Shown: positions 25,233-33,419, counted from the first letter of the stretch. The stretch is 64,000 nucleotides of DNA from Nonomuraea pusilla (GCF_900109355.1 NZ_FOBF01000014.1:170585-234584); one strand, 5' to 3'. The notes: generated by a model from the sequence alone, not told the origin. A program made the numbers and translations.

Positions 25233-25856
25233 TCACAGCACCGGCCGCGGACCCTCCGGAGGCTCGCCGCCGGGCGGGATCGGGCCGGGAGGCGGCAGCG
25301 TCGTGTCCGGACGGTAGTCGCCGCCGCCCACCGTGCCGGGCGGGACCGTGCCGCCCAGACCCTCCGTGGCACCAGGCGTGCCGTACGAGGAGCCGCGCTG
25401 GTGCGGACCCGGCACGTCGCCGCGCCAGCCGCCGGTCTCGCCGCCGCGCGACTCGATGAACGCCTTGAAGCGTTCCAGGTCGCCCTTGACGCGCGTGCGG
25501 ACGATCTGCAGCCAGTCGCCCACCGTCTCCACGAACCCCTCGGGGTCGTACTCCATCTGCAGCGTGACCCTGGTCGTGGCGGCGTCGACGCGGTGGAAGG
25601 TCACCACGCCGGCCTGGTGGGGGCGGTCCAGCGAGCGCCAGGCGACCCGCTCGTCCGGGTGCTGCTCGGTGATCTCGGCCTGGAACTCACGCCGCACGCC
25701 GGCGATCTCGGTGATCCAGGCGGTGCGGGTGTCGGTGAGCTGCTTGACCGACTCCACGCCCTCCATGAACTCGGGGAAGCTCTCGAACTGCGTCCATTGG
25801 TTGTACGCGACTGTGATGGGGACGTTCACGTCCACCGAATGCTCGATCGTGCTCAT
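25233..25856 (-). CDS. SRPBCC-family (polyketide cyclase/dehydrase-like) protein
   Basis: A 207-residue protein. Residues 1-140 form a START-like SRPBCC hydrophobic-pocket domain: VDVNVPITVAYNQWTQFESFPEFMEGVESV, then EQHPDERVAWRSLD and VTFHRVDAATTRVTLQMEYDPEGF. The last 65 residues are Gly/Pro-rich (SSYGTPGATEGLGGTVPPG...) and probably disordered. Actinobacterial members are stress-associated or cell-envelope-related, and the ligand is unknown. It is the last of three co-directional genes with two small membrane proteins upstream. Confidence 0.83.
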   Translation of the reverse strand: MSTIEHSVDVNVPITVAYNQWTQFESFPEFMEGVESVKQLTDTRTAWITEIAGVRREFQAEITEQHPDERVAWRSLDRPHQAGVVTFHRVDAATTRVTLQMEYDPEGFVETVGDWLQIVRTRVKGDLERFKAFIESRGGETGGWRGDVPGPHQRGSSYGTPGATEGLGGTVPPGTVGGGDYRPDTTLPPPGPIPPGGEPPEGPRPVL

Positions 25857-25887
25857 GGCATCTGCCTCTGCCCGATCGGCACGCGCG

Positions 25888-26319
25888 TTAACGCCTGCGC
25901 CGCAGCCAGTACAGGCCCACGACGGGCAGCACCAGGGGGATGAACAGGTACCCCCTCCCGTACGCCGACCAGACGGTCTCGTCGGGGAAGGCGGCCGGAT
26001 CGACCAGGCTCGCGGTGCCGATGAGGAGGACGCCCGCCAGCTCCACGCCGAGCGCGGCGAACGCGAGCCGCCTCGCGCCCCGCACCAGCGCCACGGTCAG
26101 CACCACGTAGACGAGCGCCGCGAAGGCCGACAGCGTGTACGCGAGCGGCGCCTCGCCGAACCTGGTGGCGATCTGCACGCCCGCCCGCGAGCCCGCCGCC
26201 AGCGCGAACAGCCCGTAGACGGCGACCAGCGCCCGCCCGGGCCCCGTGCCGATGCCGTCGCCGCTCACCGGCGGCCGGTCGTCACGGCTCGCCCGCGGCT
26301 CGGTGCCGTCACCGCTCAC
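25888..26319 (-). CDS. Small membrane protein, unknown function
   Basis: A 143-residue protein with a charged N-terminal tail of about 25 residues and four predicted membrane segments (ALVAVYGLFALAAGSRAGVQ, FAALVYVVLTVALV, FAALGVELAGVLLIG, GYLFIPLVLPVVGLYWLRR). The GTG start overlaps the stop of the next upstream gene (GTGA), indicating coupling to that second membrane protein. No family signature with a known function was recognised. The basic tail LRRRR probably lies in the cytoplasm. Confidence 0.7.
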   Translation of the reverse strand: MSGDGTEPRASRDDRPPVSGDGIGTGPGRALVAVYGLFALAAGSRAGVQIATRFGEAPLAYTLSAFAALVYVVLTVALVRGARRLAFAALGVELAGVLLIGTASLVDPAAFPDETVWSAYGRGYLFIPLVLPVVGLYWLRRRR

Positions 26320-26678
26320 GCCTGGCCCTGCCAGACCTGCAGCAGCCGCGCCGTCATCACCGCGATCGCGAACCCGGCCACCGCCAGGATCGCCGACCCC
26401 CACCTGCTGCGCTCGGCCAGGCCGAGGAAGACGCCCGCCGGCGGGATGAGCACCTCGCCCGCGATGTAGCCGAACAGCGTCACCTTGTCCTCGGGCCCCG
26501 CCCCGCCCGCCACGGCCGCGATCACGAACCCGGCCTGGACGAGCACGGCGACCTCCAGCAGGGCGAACCCGATCAGGAGGACCATGCCCATGGCGCGGTC
26601 GCGGACGGCGGCGATCACGCTGCCCAGCATCAGCACCAGGGCGAGCGTGATGACGATCGTGGCGACGGTGGTGTTCAT
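26316..26678 (-). CDS. Small membrane protein, unknown function
   Basis: A 120-residue protein with four hydrophobic segments (TTVATIVITLALVLMLGSVIAA, MVLLIGFALLEVAVLVQAGFV, LFGYIAGEVLIPPAGVFLG, AILAVAGFAIAVMTARLL). It is translationally coupled to the downstream membrane protein, so the two may form a complex. The ribosome site upstream of the chosen ATG is weak. It is divergent from the DUF523 gene across 144 nt. Confidence 0.7.
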   Translation of the reverse strand: MNTTVATIVITLALVLMLGSVIAAVRDRAMGMVLLIGFALLEVAVLVQAGFVIAAVAGGAGPEDKVTLFGYIAGEVLIPPAGVFLGLAERSRWGSAILAVAGFAIAVMTARLLQVWQGQA

Positions 26679-26822
26679 CGGGGAAAGGCTACCGCCAGGA
26701 CCCCCCGCCCCCGCTTTCGGCCGCTCACGGCCGTGGAGGACTTCCGGCCGGTCAGGGGCGCGCACGCCTTGCCAGGGGCTCACCAGCCTGGCGGCCGGTC
26801 AGGGGCTCGTAGGATCGGAGGC

Positions 26823-27335
26823 GTGGAGAGGATCCTGGTCAGCGCGTGCCTGATGGGCCGCCGGGTGCGCTACGACGGCGGGGCCAAGACCAGCGGCGAC
26901 GCCAGGCTCGCCCGCTGGCGCGAAGAAGGCCGGCTGGTGCCGTTCTGCCCCGAGGTGGCGGGCGGGCTGCCCGTCCCGCGGCCGGCCGCCGAGATCGAGC
27001 CGGGCGCGAGCGGCGCCGACGTCCTCGCGGGGGCGGCCCGCGTGCTGGCCGCCGACGGCTCCGACGTGACCGCCGAGTTCGTGCGGGGCGCGCGGGCGGC
27101 GCTCGACGCCGCCCGCGCGGCCGGCGCCCGGCTGGCGGTGCTGAAGGAGGGCAGCCCGTCCTGCGGCTCCCTGACGATCTACGACGGCACCTTCGGCGGC
27201 CGACGGGTCGCGGGCCACGGCGTCACCACGGCGCTGCTGGAGCAGCACGGCATCCGCGTCTTCAGCGAGGACCACCTCGACGACGCCGCCGCCTGCCTGC
27301 GCACCCTGGAGCCCGGCCACCCCACCGCCCCATAG
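26823..27335 (+). CDS. DUF523 / TudS-type thiouracil desulfidase-like protein
   Basis: A 170-residue DUF523 protein. The three cysteine motifs of the family are all present: SACLMG (Cys9), PFCPEVAGGLPVPR (Cys42) and KEGSPSCGS (Cys114). In the characterised enzyme TudS such cysteines hold a [4Fe-4S] cluster that removes sulfur from 2-thiouracil. The start is GTG. The last ten codons and stop are almost exactly duplicated just downstream (see repeat at 27306). It is a single gene. Confidence 0.85.
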   Translation: MERILVSACLMGRRVRYDGGAKTSGDARLARWREEGRLVPFCPEVAGGLPVPRPAAEIEPGASGADVLAGAARVLAADGSDVTAEFVRGARAALDAARAAGARLAVLKEGSPSCGSLTIYDGTFGGRRVAGHGVTTALLEQHGIRVFSEDHLDDAAACLRTLEPGHPTAP

Positions 27336-27388
27336 GCGCGCGTTCCCTGGAGCCTGGCCACTTCACCGCCCCGTAGGCCCCGCGTTCC
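27306..27388 (+). repeat. Tandem duplication of the 3' end of the DUF523 gene including its stop
   Basis: Two adjacent copies, 27306-27346 and 27347-27388, are nearly identical. Each encodes LEPGH-TAP followed by TAG; the first copy is the true gene end and the second is untranslated. The second copy differs at a few positions and carries one extra base. Confidence 0.85.
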
Positions 27389-27409
27389 CGTGGAGGCCCG
27401 GCGGGGCCG

Positions 27410-27907
27410 CTACCCGCGCGTCCTGGCGTAGAAGGCGGCGGCGAGGCCGGCGGCCAGCAGCGCGCCGATCACATGGTGGTACAGGAGGGTGAGGGGCGTC
27501 GTGGTGGCCGCGCCGGAAGCCAGGGCCAGGATGCCGATCAGCACCCCGGCCAGCGCCGCCGCGTGCGTGTAGACCAGACCGTTCCAGGCCCACGGCCGCC
27601 GGGCGAGCGCGCCGTACCCGCCGGCCAGCACGGCCGCGCCGCACAGCGTCTCCGCCACGGCGGCAGGGACGATCACGGGCTCCCCCAGCCCGCGGAAGGC
27701 GACCCCCGCGTGCGCCAGCGCGGCGACGAGGAAGGCCACGGCGTAGGCCGCCGAGAGCCCGCCCAGAACTCCGCGCAGCACCTCCCACCGGGTGTCCCAC
27801 CGTGATCCCCACCGTGATTCCCACCGCCCTCTCCACCGTGCACCCCGCCGGGCCCTCCCCTGGGCCTCCCGCTGGGCGTCCTGGTGCGCGTCCTGCCCTC
27901 CGTCCAT
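27410..27907 (-). CDS. Membrane protein with N-terminal RW repeats
   Basis: A 165-residue protein. The first 45 residues are hydrophilic and include five Arg-Trp pairs spaced by four residues (RWRGRWESRWGSRWDTRW), encoded by 12-nt tandem repeats at about 27785-27844. Four hydrophobic helices follow (LSAAYAVAFLVAALAHAG, VAETLCGAAVLAGGYGAL, HAAALAGVLIGILALASG, HHVIGALLAAGLAAAFYARTRG). The start at 27907 is uncertain: no good ribosome site is seen, and an in-frame ATG at 27943 would add twelve residues. No family recognised. Confidence 0.6.
   Translation of the reverse strand: MDGGQDAHQDAQREAQGRARRGARWRGRWESRWGSRWDTRWEVLRGVLGGLSAAYAVAFLVAALAHAGVAFRGLGEPVIVPAAVAETLCGAAVLAGGYGALARRPWAWNGLVYTHAAALAGVLIGILALASGAATTTPLTLLYHHVIGALLAAGLAAAFYARTRG
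27785..27844 (-). repeat. Five 12-nt tandem repeats inside the RW-repeat membrane protein gene
   Basis: Five units begin with CCACCG and are spaced exactly 12 nt apart on the plus strand. On the coding strand each gives x-x-R-W. The first two-base positions of each unit are identical while the other half has drifted. Confidence 0.75.
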
Positions 27908-28069
27908 GGGACAAGGCTGGCAGCGGCGCCGCGCCCCGGGCATCGTCCGGAGGGAGACGTCCCCACTACGCCCGCCGGGGTAGCGGGACCGCCCCCGCGA
28001 GCGGGGCGCGCCGGGCCCGCGCGGGCGGAGGACGGCCGGGTCCTAGGATCGGACGCCGGGGGTGGCGGG

Positions 28070-29866
28070 ATGTTGCGGTCGTTCTTCAGGACCGAGGCCG
28101 GGAGCACGACGGTGCTGCTCGCCGGCACGGTCCTCGCCCTGGTCTGGGCGAACTCGCCCTGGGGGCACACCTACGAGGCGTTCTGGCACATCCCGATGGG
28201 GTTGTCCTTCGGCGACGCCCGCTTCTCGCTCGACCTGCGCCACTGGGTGAACGACGGCCTCATGACCGTCTTCTTCTTCGTCATCGGCCTGGAGGTGTCG
28301 TACGAGGTGCGGCTCGGGCAGCTGCGCGACCGGCGGCTCATCGCGGTCCCGGCCGTGGCGGCGTTCGGCGGGATGCTCGTGCCCGCCGGGCTCTACCTGG
28401 CGCTCAACCTCGGCGGCCCCGGCGCGGGAGGCTGGGGCGTGCCCATCGCCACGGACACCGCGTTCGTGCTGGGCGTGCTCGCGATCGTCGGGGCGCGCTG
28501 CCCCGACCCGCTGCGGGCGTTCCTGCTCACCCTGGCCATCGTCGACGACATCCTGGCGATCATCATCATCGCCGTCTTCTACACCTCCGAGCTGGAGGTG
28601 CCCGCGCTGGTCACCGCCGCCGCGCTGCTGGCCGCGATCGCGACCCTGCGGTGGCTGCGCATCTGGCGGGCGCCGGCGTACATCGTGCTCGGGTTCGCCC
28701 TGTGGGTGGCGACGCTGGAGAGCGGCATCCACCCGACGCTGGTCGGCATCGCCCTCGGCGTCCTGGTCTTCGTGTACGCCCCCAGCGACCAGAAGCTGCT
28801 GCTCGCGGGCGAGGCCGTGCAGGGGTTCACGACGGAGCCGAGCGCGCGGGCGGCCAGGGAGGCGGCGCGGCGCGTCAGGATGGCGGTCTCGGTGAACGAG
28901 CGGCTCCAGCTCCGGCTGCACCCGTGGAGCAGCTACGTGATCGTGCCGCTGTTCGCGCTGGCCAACGCGGGCGTGCGGCTCGACGCCGAGGCGGTGCGGG
29001 CCGCGCTCACCTCCCCGATCTCGATCGGCGTGGCCGTGGGGCTGGTGGCGGGGAAGTTCGCCGGCATCTCGATCGGCACGTGGCTGCCGCTGCGGCTCGG
29101 GTGGGGCGTGCTGCCGGGCAACCTCGTGTGGGGCCAGCTCCTGGGCGGGGCGGCGGTGTCGGGCATCGGCTTCACGGTGGCGCTGTTCATCGTGGACCTC
29201 GCCTTCGACGACCCGTCCGTCCAGAGCCAGGCCAAGATCGGGATCCTGGCGGGGTCGCTGCTGTCGGCGGTGCTGGGCTGGATCGTCTTCCGGCTGGCCT
29301 GGGACCGCGGCGGCGTCTGCGCGCCGCCGGAGGCCGAGCCCGAGGAGGAGCTGCCCGAGGCGCTGGCGGCGCCCGTCGGCCCTGACGACCACGTCAGGGG
29401 CCCCGCCGACGCCCCGATCACGATCGTCGAGTACGGCGACTTCGAGTGCCCGTACTGCGGCAGGCTGCACCCCGTGCTGGACGAGCTGCTGCGGCGCAAC
29501 CCGGACGTGCGGCTGGTCTTCCGGCACTTCCCGCTGCGGACCCTGCATCCGCGGGCCGCGTCCGCCGCGATCGTCGCCGAATCCGCCGCCGACCGCGGCA
29601 GGTTCTGGGACATGCACGACGTCCTGTACGACAACCAGCGCTTCCTCACGGACCGCGACCTGGAGCGTTACGCGGCGGAACTCGACGTGGACCCCTGGGG
29701 CGACGTGCCCGCGCACGTGTCGCGGATCGCCGAGGACGAGGAGTCGGGCCGCGCCGGCGGCGTCCGCGGCACCCCCACCCTCTTCCTCAACGGTGTCCGC
29801 TACCAGGGCCCCCTGGACCTCGACTCGATCGACCGGGCTCTGGCAGCCCTCCGACCGTCCGGGTGA
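28070..29866 (+). CDS. nhaA: NhaA Na+/H+ antiporter fused to a DsbA/thioredoxin-fold domain
   Basis: A 598-residue fusion. Residues 1-415 are an NhaA antiporter with about twelve helices, keeping ATDTAFVLGVLA (Asp129) and the ion-binding pair in AIVDDILAIIII (Asp159, Asp160). After a short acidic linker, residues 430-598 form a DsbA-like thioredoxin domain: PITIVEYGDFECPYCG with redox pair Cys460-Pro-Tyr-Cys463 and the cis-Pro region GTPTLFLNG. NhaA exchanges sodium for protons. The second domain suggests disulfide chemistry coupled to the antiporter. Such fusions are known in actinobacteria but their purpose is unclear. The ATG follows GGGGGTGGCGGG. Confidence 0.92.
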   Translation: MLRSFFRTEAGSTTVLLAGTVLALVWANSPWGHTYEAFWHIPMGLSFGDARFSLDLRHWVNDGLMTVFFFVIGLEVSYEVRLGQLRDRRLIAVPAVAAFGGMLVPAGLYLALNLGGPGAGGWGVPIATDTAFVLGVLAIVGARCPDPLRAFLLTLAIVDDILAIIIIAVFYTSELEVPALVTAAALLAAIATLRWLRIWRAPAYIVLGFALWVATLESGIHPTLVGIALGVLVFVYAPSDQKLLLAGEAVQGFTTEPSARAAREAARRVRMAVSVNERLQLRLHPWSSYVIVPLFALANAGVRLDAEAVRAALTSPISIGVAVGLVAGKFAGISIGTWLPLRLGWGVLPGNLVWGQLLGGAAVSGIGFTVALFIVDLAFDDPSVQSQAKIGILAGSLLSAVLGWIVFRLAWDRGGVCAPPEAEPEEELPEALAAPVGPDDHVRGPADAPITIVEYGDFECPYCGRLHPVLDELLRRNPDVRLVFRHFPLRTLHPRAASAAIVAESAADRGRFWDMHDVLYDNQRFLTDRDLERYAAELDVDPWGDVPAHVSRIAEDEESGRAGGVRGTPTLFLNGVRYQGPLDLDSIDRALAALRPSG

Positions 29867-29931
29867 CGCGCCGGGGCCTCGGGCTCCGGCTTCTGTGAGG
29901 TGTCGCACCGCTCCCTCCTCGGGCCGAGTGA

Positions 29932-29970
29932 TGTAAAGAATACTAGACACGATGTCTGCCGTTCTTTACA
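29932..29970. promoter_or_regulatory. Long dyad operator upstream of the membrane protein/HTH cassette
   Basis: TGTAAAGAA and TTCTTTACA form perfect 9-nt outer arms 21 nt apart. Inside them AGACA and TGTCT form a second nested inverted repeat. It lies directly before the first gene of a three-gene cassette and is AT-rich relative to its surroundings. Binding by the cassette's own HTH protein is inferred. Confidence 0.75.
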
Positions 29971-29978
29971 TTGAAGGC

Positions 29979-30407
29979 ATGTCGTTCGAAGAGAAGCTCG
30001 CGTGGAACATGGCGGTCGTCTCGGCCGTCGCCTACGTGACGTACCTCGTCCTCCTCCTGGGCAAGGCGGGCGGCGGCCCGCTGGCCGACGTGCCGTACGC
30101 GGCCACCATGCTGTGGACCATCGGCTCCGCCGTCGTCGTCACGATCGTGCTGCGCGTCGTCGTCGCGGCCCTCGCCCCCGAGGACGCCGACCGGAAGGAC
30201 CAGCGCGACCGGGAGATCAGCCGGTTCGGCGAGCACATGGGCCAGTCGTTCGTCGTCACCGGGGCCGTCGCGGCCCTCGGCATGGCGATGGCCGGCGTGG
30301 ACCAGTTCTGGATCGCCAACGTGCTCTACCTGGCGTTCGTCCTGTCCGCGGTCACCGGGTCCGTCGCGAAGATCGTCGCCTACCGCCGGGGCTTCTGGCC
30401 GTGGTGA
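29979..30407 (+). CDS. Small four-helix membrane protein paired with an HTH regulator
   Basis: A 142-residue protein with four hydrophobic segments (MAVVSAVAYVTYLVLLLG, TMLWTIGSAVVVTIVLRVVVAAL, VVTGAVAALGMAMAGV, IANVLYLAFVLSAVTGSVAKIVAY) and a charged central loop EDADRKDQRDREISRFGEHMG. The start at 29979 is chosen because GAAGG precedes it and an upstream ATG lies inside the operator dyad. The stop overlaps the HTH start (GTGA). Similar membrane protein/XRE pairs are widespread and the membrane partner is thought to modulate the regulator; the role is unknown. Confidence 0.75.
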   Translation: MSFEEKLAWNMAVVSAVAYVTYLVLLLGKAGGGPLADVPYAATMLWTIGSAVVVTIVLRVVVAALAPEDADRKDQRDREISRFGEHMGQSFVVTGAVAALGMAMAGVDQFWIANVLYLAFVLSAVTGSVAKIVAYRRGFWPW

Positions 30408-30634
30408 AGCCGACCCGGGTCACCAACTCGATCCGCGCCCTCCGCTTCGCCCACGGCGAGATGACCCAGGCGGAGCTGGCCCGCCGCGTCGGCGTCACGC
30501 GGCAGACCGTCATCGCCATCGAGCAGGGCCGCTACTCGCCGTCCCTGGAGATGGCCTTCCAGATCGCGCGGGTGTTCGGCGTCCCGCTCGACGACGTCTT
30601 CCACTACCCCGACAACGCGGAGGAGACCCCGTGA
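30404..30634 (+). CDS. XRE-family helix-turn-helix regulator (YozG-like)
   Basis: A 76-residue single-domain regulator: NSIRALRFAHGEMTQAELARRVGVTRQTVIAIEQGRYSPSLEMAF covers the five-helix Cro/C1 fold, followed by FGVPLDDVFHYP. This is the short YozG-like type usually found beside a small membrane protein. The GTG start overlaps the upstream stop, and its own stop overlaps the start of the oxidoreductase gene, so all three are coupled. It probably binds the dyad at 29932. Confidence 0.9.
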   Translation: MKPTRVTNSIRALRFAHGEMTQAELARRVGVTRQTVIAIEQGRYSPSLEMAFQIARVFGVPLDDVFHYPDNAEETP

Positions 30635-31629
30635 AAGCGATCGTCCAGGACAGCTACGGGCCGGCCGACGTGCTGCGGCTCAGGGACATCGACCAGCCGG
30701 CGCCGGGAGAAGGCGAGGTCCTCGTGCGGGTGCACGCGGCGGGCGTCGACGCCGGCGTGGTCCACCTCATGACGGGGAAGCCGTACCTGCTGCGGCTGTT
30801 CGGCTTCGGGCTCCGCGCGCCCAAGATCAAGGTGCGGGGCGCGGACGTGGCGGGGCGCGTGGAGGCGGTCGGGCGCGGCGTCACCCGCTTCCGCCCCGGG
30901 GACGAGGTGTTCGGCACCTGCGTCGGCGCCTTCGCCGAGTACGCCCGCGCCCGGCAGGACGACCTGGCGCACAAGCCCGCCGGCCTCACCTTCGAGCAGG
31001 CGGCGGCCGTGCCGGTGTCCGGGCGCACCGCCCTGCAGGGCCTGCGCGACCTGGGACGGGTCCGGGCAGGGCAGCAGGTGCTGGTCACCGGCGCCGGGGG
31101 CGGGGTGGGCACGTTCGCGGTGCAGCTGGCCAGGGCGTTCGGCGCCGAGGTCACAGCGGTGTGCGGCCCCGGCAAGGCGGACCTGGTCCGCTCGATCGGC
31201 GCCGACCACGTCGTCGACTACACCCGCGAGGACTTCACCGACCGGCGCCACCGCTACGACCTCATCCTCGACATCGCCGGCAACCGCCCGCTGTCGCGCC
31301 TGCGGCGCGCCCTCACGCCCCGCGGCACCCTCGTCATCATGGGCGGCGAGGAGGGCGGGCGCTGGATCGGCGGCGTGGACCGTCAGCTTCGCGCGATGCT
31401 GCTGTCGCCGCTCGTCCGTCACCGGCTGCGCGTGCTGCTGCTGAAGCCGCGCGAGGAGGACCTGCGCCTGCTGGCGGAACTGATCGAAGCCGGCCGGCTC
31501 ACGCCCGTCATCGGCGCGACGTACCCGCTGGAGGAGGCCCCGGAGGCCGTCCGGTACGTCGCCGGGGGCCACGCGACGGGCAAGGCCGTCGTCGTCGGGA
31601 CGCCGGGCCGCCCGCCGTCCGGGGAGTGA
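30631..31629 (+). CDS. NAD(P)-dependent medium-chain alcohol dehydrogenase / quinone oxidoreductase
   Basis: A 332-residue MDR-superfamily protein. It has the GroES-like N-domain (MKAIVQDSYGPADVLRLRDI, GADVAGRVEAVGRGVTRFRPGDEVFG) and a Rossmann domain with VLVTGAGGGVGTFAVQLARAFGAEVTAV. The catalytic and structural zinc ligands of true alcohol dehydrogenases are missing, placing it with zeta-crystallin/quinone oxidoreductases. The GTG start overlaps the stop of the HTH gene. It is the likely effector enzyme of the small cassette, possibly in redox or aldehyde stress. Confidence 0.88.
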   Translation: MKAIVQDSYGPADVLRLRDIDQPAPGEGEVLVRVHAAGVDAGVVHLMTGKPYLLRLFGFGLRAPKIKVRGADVAGRVEAVGRGVTRFRPGDEVFGTCVGAFAEYARARQDDLAHKPAGLTFEQAAAVPVSGRTALQGLRDLGRVRAGQQVLVTGAGGGVGTFAVQLARAFGAEVTAVCGPGKADLVRSIGADHVVDYTREDFTDRRHRYDLILDIAGNRPLSRLRRALTPRGTLVIMGGEEGGRWIGGVDRQLRAMLLSPLVRHRLRVLLLKPREEDLRLLAELIEAGRLTPVIGATYPLEEAPEAVRYVAGGHATGKAVVVGTPGRPPSGE

Positions 31630-31741
31630 CCTTTCCCCGGGGGGACGTCACGCCTCGACGCTAAGGTGGCCAGGAGGTCTGCGGAATCTCGGGTGTCCCG
31701 GCACCGGTCCCCGCCAGATCCCTCCGTCTCCTAGCCAGGGA

Positions 31742-32302
31742 ATGGACCACCTCCACATGAACGACTCCTCCATCCTCATCACCGCCGTGCTCGGTCTCGG
31801 CGCCTCGGGCGTCCTGCTGCTCGTGGGGATCGTCCTGACGGCCATGGCCAGACGGCACAGGGGCCGCGCGGCCGTCCTCGGGCTGATCGGCTGCGTCGTG
31901 CTCCTGCTGGGCACGCTGTTCAACGTCCTGCGCAACTTCGCGACCGACCTGATCCTCGAACTGTTCGGGACCAGGTCGCTGGGAACGGTCTTCTCCATCC
32001 AGAACCTGATCTCGACCTTCTTCGAGATCGTCGGCACCGGCCTGCTGATCTGGGGCGTGGCCGCGCGCAGCACCGGCCGTGAGGCCGGGCAGCAGCCGCT
32101 GCCCCAGGGCCGGCAGCCGCAGCCCGCACCCCACCAGCCGTGGCCCCAGCCGGGCCCCGCTCCCCTGCCGGACTGGCAGCAGCCCGCACCCCACCAGCCG
32201 GGCGCCCACCAGCCCGGTCCCCAGCAGATGGGCCCGCAGCAGTCCGGACAGCAGCAGCCGGGGTGGCAGACCCCGGGCGGGCAGCCGCCGCAGGGCTACT
32301 GA
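31742..32302 (+). CDS. Membrane protein with Gln/Pro-rich C-terminal tail
   Basis: A 186-residue protein with about three hydrophobic segments in its first half (ITAVLGLGASGVLLLVGIVLTAMA, AVLGLIGCVVLLLGTLFNVL, FFEIVGTGLLIWGVAAR) and a C-terminal 75-residue tail rich in Gln, Pro and His (QQPLPQGRQPQPAPHQPWPQ and similar). The start could instead be the ATG at 31757. The 3' end overlaps the convergent gene by 7 nt. No function is recognised; the tail may contact the cell wall or other proteins. Confidence 0.65.
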   Translation: MDHLHMNDSSILITAVLGLGASGVLLLVGIVLTAMARRHRGRAAVLGLIGCVVLLLGTLFNVLRNFATDLILELFGTRSLGTVFSIQNLISTFFEIVGTGLLIWGVAARSTGREAGQQPLPQGRQPQPAPHQPWPQPGPAPLPDWQQPAPHQPGAHQPGPQQMGPQQSGQQQPGWQTPGGQPPQGY

Positions 32303-33063
32303 GCGAGGTACTCCCGCCAGGTGATCGTCCCGGTCGGCCGGGCGGCGGTCACCAGGTGCCCGGCGCGGAAGGCCCGCCCCAGCGGGCCGGGCAGTCGCAC
32401 GCGCAGCACCGGCCGGCGCCTCCCCCGTGCCCGCAGCCACGTCTCGGCGGCCTCGCCCAGCGTCAGCACCTCCGGCCCGCCGAACTCCTCCACCGTCCGC
32501 GACGGGCCGAGCCGCAGCAGCCCCTCCAGGCGGGCGGCCACGTCGCGGACGTCCACCGGCTGGGCCGGGATCGCCGGGTCCACCACCAGGAAGCCGGGCC
32601 TGGCGAGCGCGGCGAGCCCCTGCTCCACGAACCCGTGGAACTGGGTCGCCCGCAGGATCGTCCACGGCACCCCGCCCGCCCTGACCACCTCCTCGCCGCG
32701 CAGCTTGACCCTGTAGTAGCCCCACGGCACCCGGTCGGCGCCGACGATCGAGACGTACAGGACGTGCCCCACCCCGGCCTCCCGCGCGGCGCGCAGCAGC
32801 CCGCGCGTGCCGTCGATCTCGACCTGTGCCGTGTAGCGCCCCTTGTACGGTGCCGACGCGAGGTGGACGACGGCGTCCACGCCGTCCACGGCCTCGGCGA
32901 CGCCGCGCCCGCTGACGAGGTCGGCGACGACCCAGCGCACCGGCCCGCCCGCGTTCCTGGCGGCGCGGCTGGCGGCCCGCACCTCGTACCCCTGTCCGGC
33001 GAGTACGTCCACGACGGCCCTGCCGAGCCGTCCGCTTGCTCCTGTCACGAGTACGCGTGTCAT
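32296..33063 (-). CDS. NAD(P)-binding SDR/NmrA-like oxidoreductase
   Basis: A 255-residue atypical short-chain dehydrogenase. The dinucleotide site is RVLVTGASGRLGRAVVDVL, followed by VRWVVADLVSGRG, VDAVVHLASAP, HVLYVSIVGAD and a YYRVKL motif in the catalytic Tyr-Lys position. The C-terminal half PVDVRDVAARLEGLL...GGPEVLTLGEAAE is typical of the SDR_a5/NmrA group. These proteins are redox sensors or reductases of unknown substrate. The start is the internal ATG ending at 33063, where the Rossmann motif begins. Confidence 0.85.
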   Translation of the reverse strand: MTRVLVTGASGRLGRAVVDVLAGQGYEVRAASRAARNAGGPVRWVVADLVSGRGVAEAVDGVDAVVHLASAPYKGRYTAQVEIDGTRGLLRAAREAGVGHVLYVSIVGADRVPWGYYRVKLRGEEVVRAGGVPWTILRATQFHGFVEQGLAALARPGFLVVDPAIPAQPVDVRDVAARLEGLLRLGPSRTVEEFGGPEVLTLGEAAETWLRARGRRRPVLRVRLPGPLGRAFRAGHLVTAARPTGTITWREYLAQ

Positions 33064-33140
33064 GCGTTCTGGACGAGCCGGACCGGGAAGGTGTGACAAT
33101 GACCAGATTGATCCTTTGCCTCCGGCAGCGCGAGGAGACC

Positions 33141-33419
33141 ATGCCCCCCGAGCACATGTCCCACGAGCAGCAGCCGCCCGACCCCGACCGGACGGTCCAG
33201 CGCCGCCTGCCGCGGCCCGCCCCTCCCCCGATGGGGAACCCGCTGGAGCAGTCCACGCGGCGCCTGCCGTACACGCCGGACATGCTGCCCGACGTCCCGC
33301 ACTACGTGGCCAAGCCGCCCAGGTCCGCCTGGTGGTGGACGGTGCTCGTGGGCGGCCTGGTGCTCCTCATCGGGGCCCTCGCGGTGGGCGTCGTCCTGTG
33401 GGTGCGCGGCAACGCGTGA
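33141..33419 (+). CDS. Small single-pass membrane protein
   Basis: A 92-residue protein with a proline-rich soluble N-terminus (residues 1-60) and one C-terminal membrane helix (WWWTVLVGGLVLLIGALAVGVVLWVRG). GAGGAG lies 4 nt before the ATG. Its TGA stop falls in the left copy of a 24-nt direct repeat. It is divergent from the SDR gene. The function is unknown. Confidence 0.65.
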   Translation: MPPEHMSHEQQPPDPDRTVQRRLPRPAPPPMGNPLEQSTRRLPYTPDMLPDVPHYVAKPPRSAWWWTVLVGGLVLLIGALAVGVVLWVRGNA

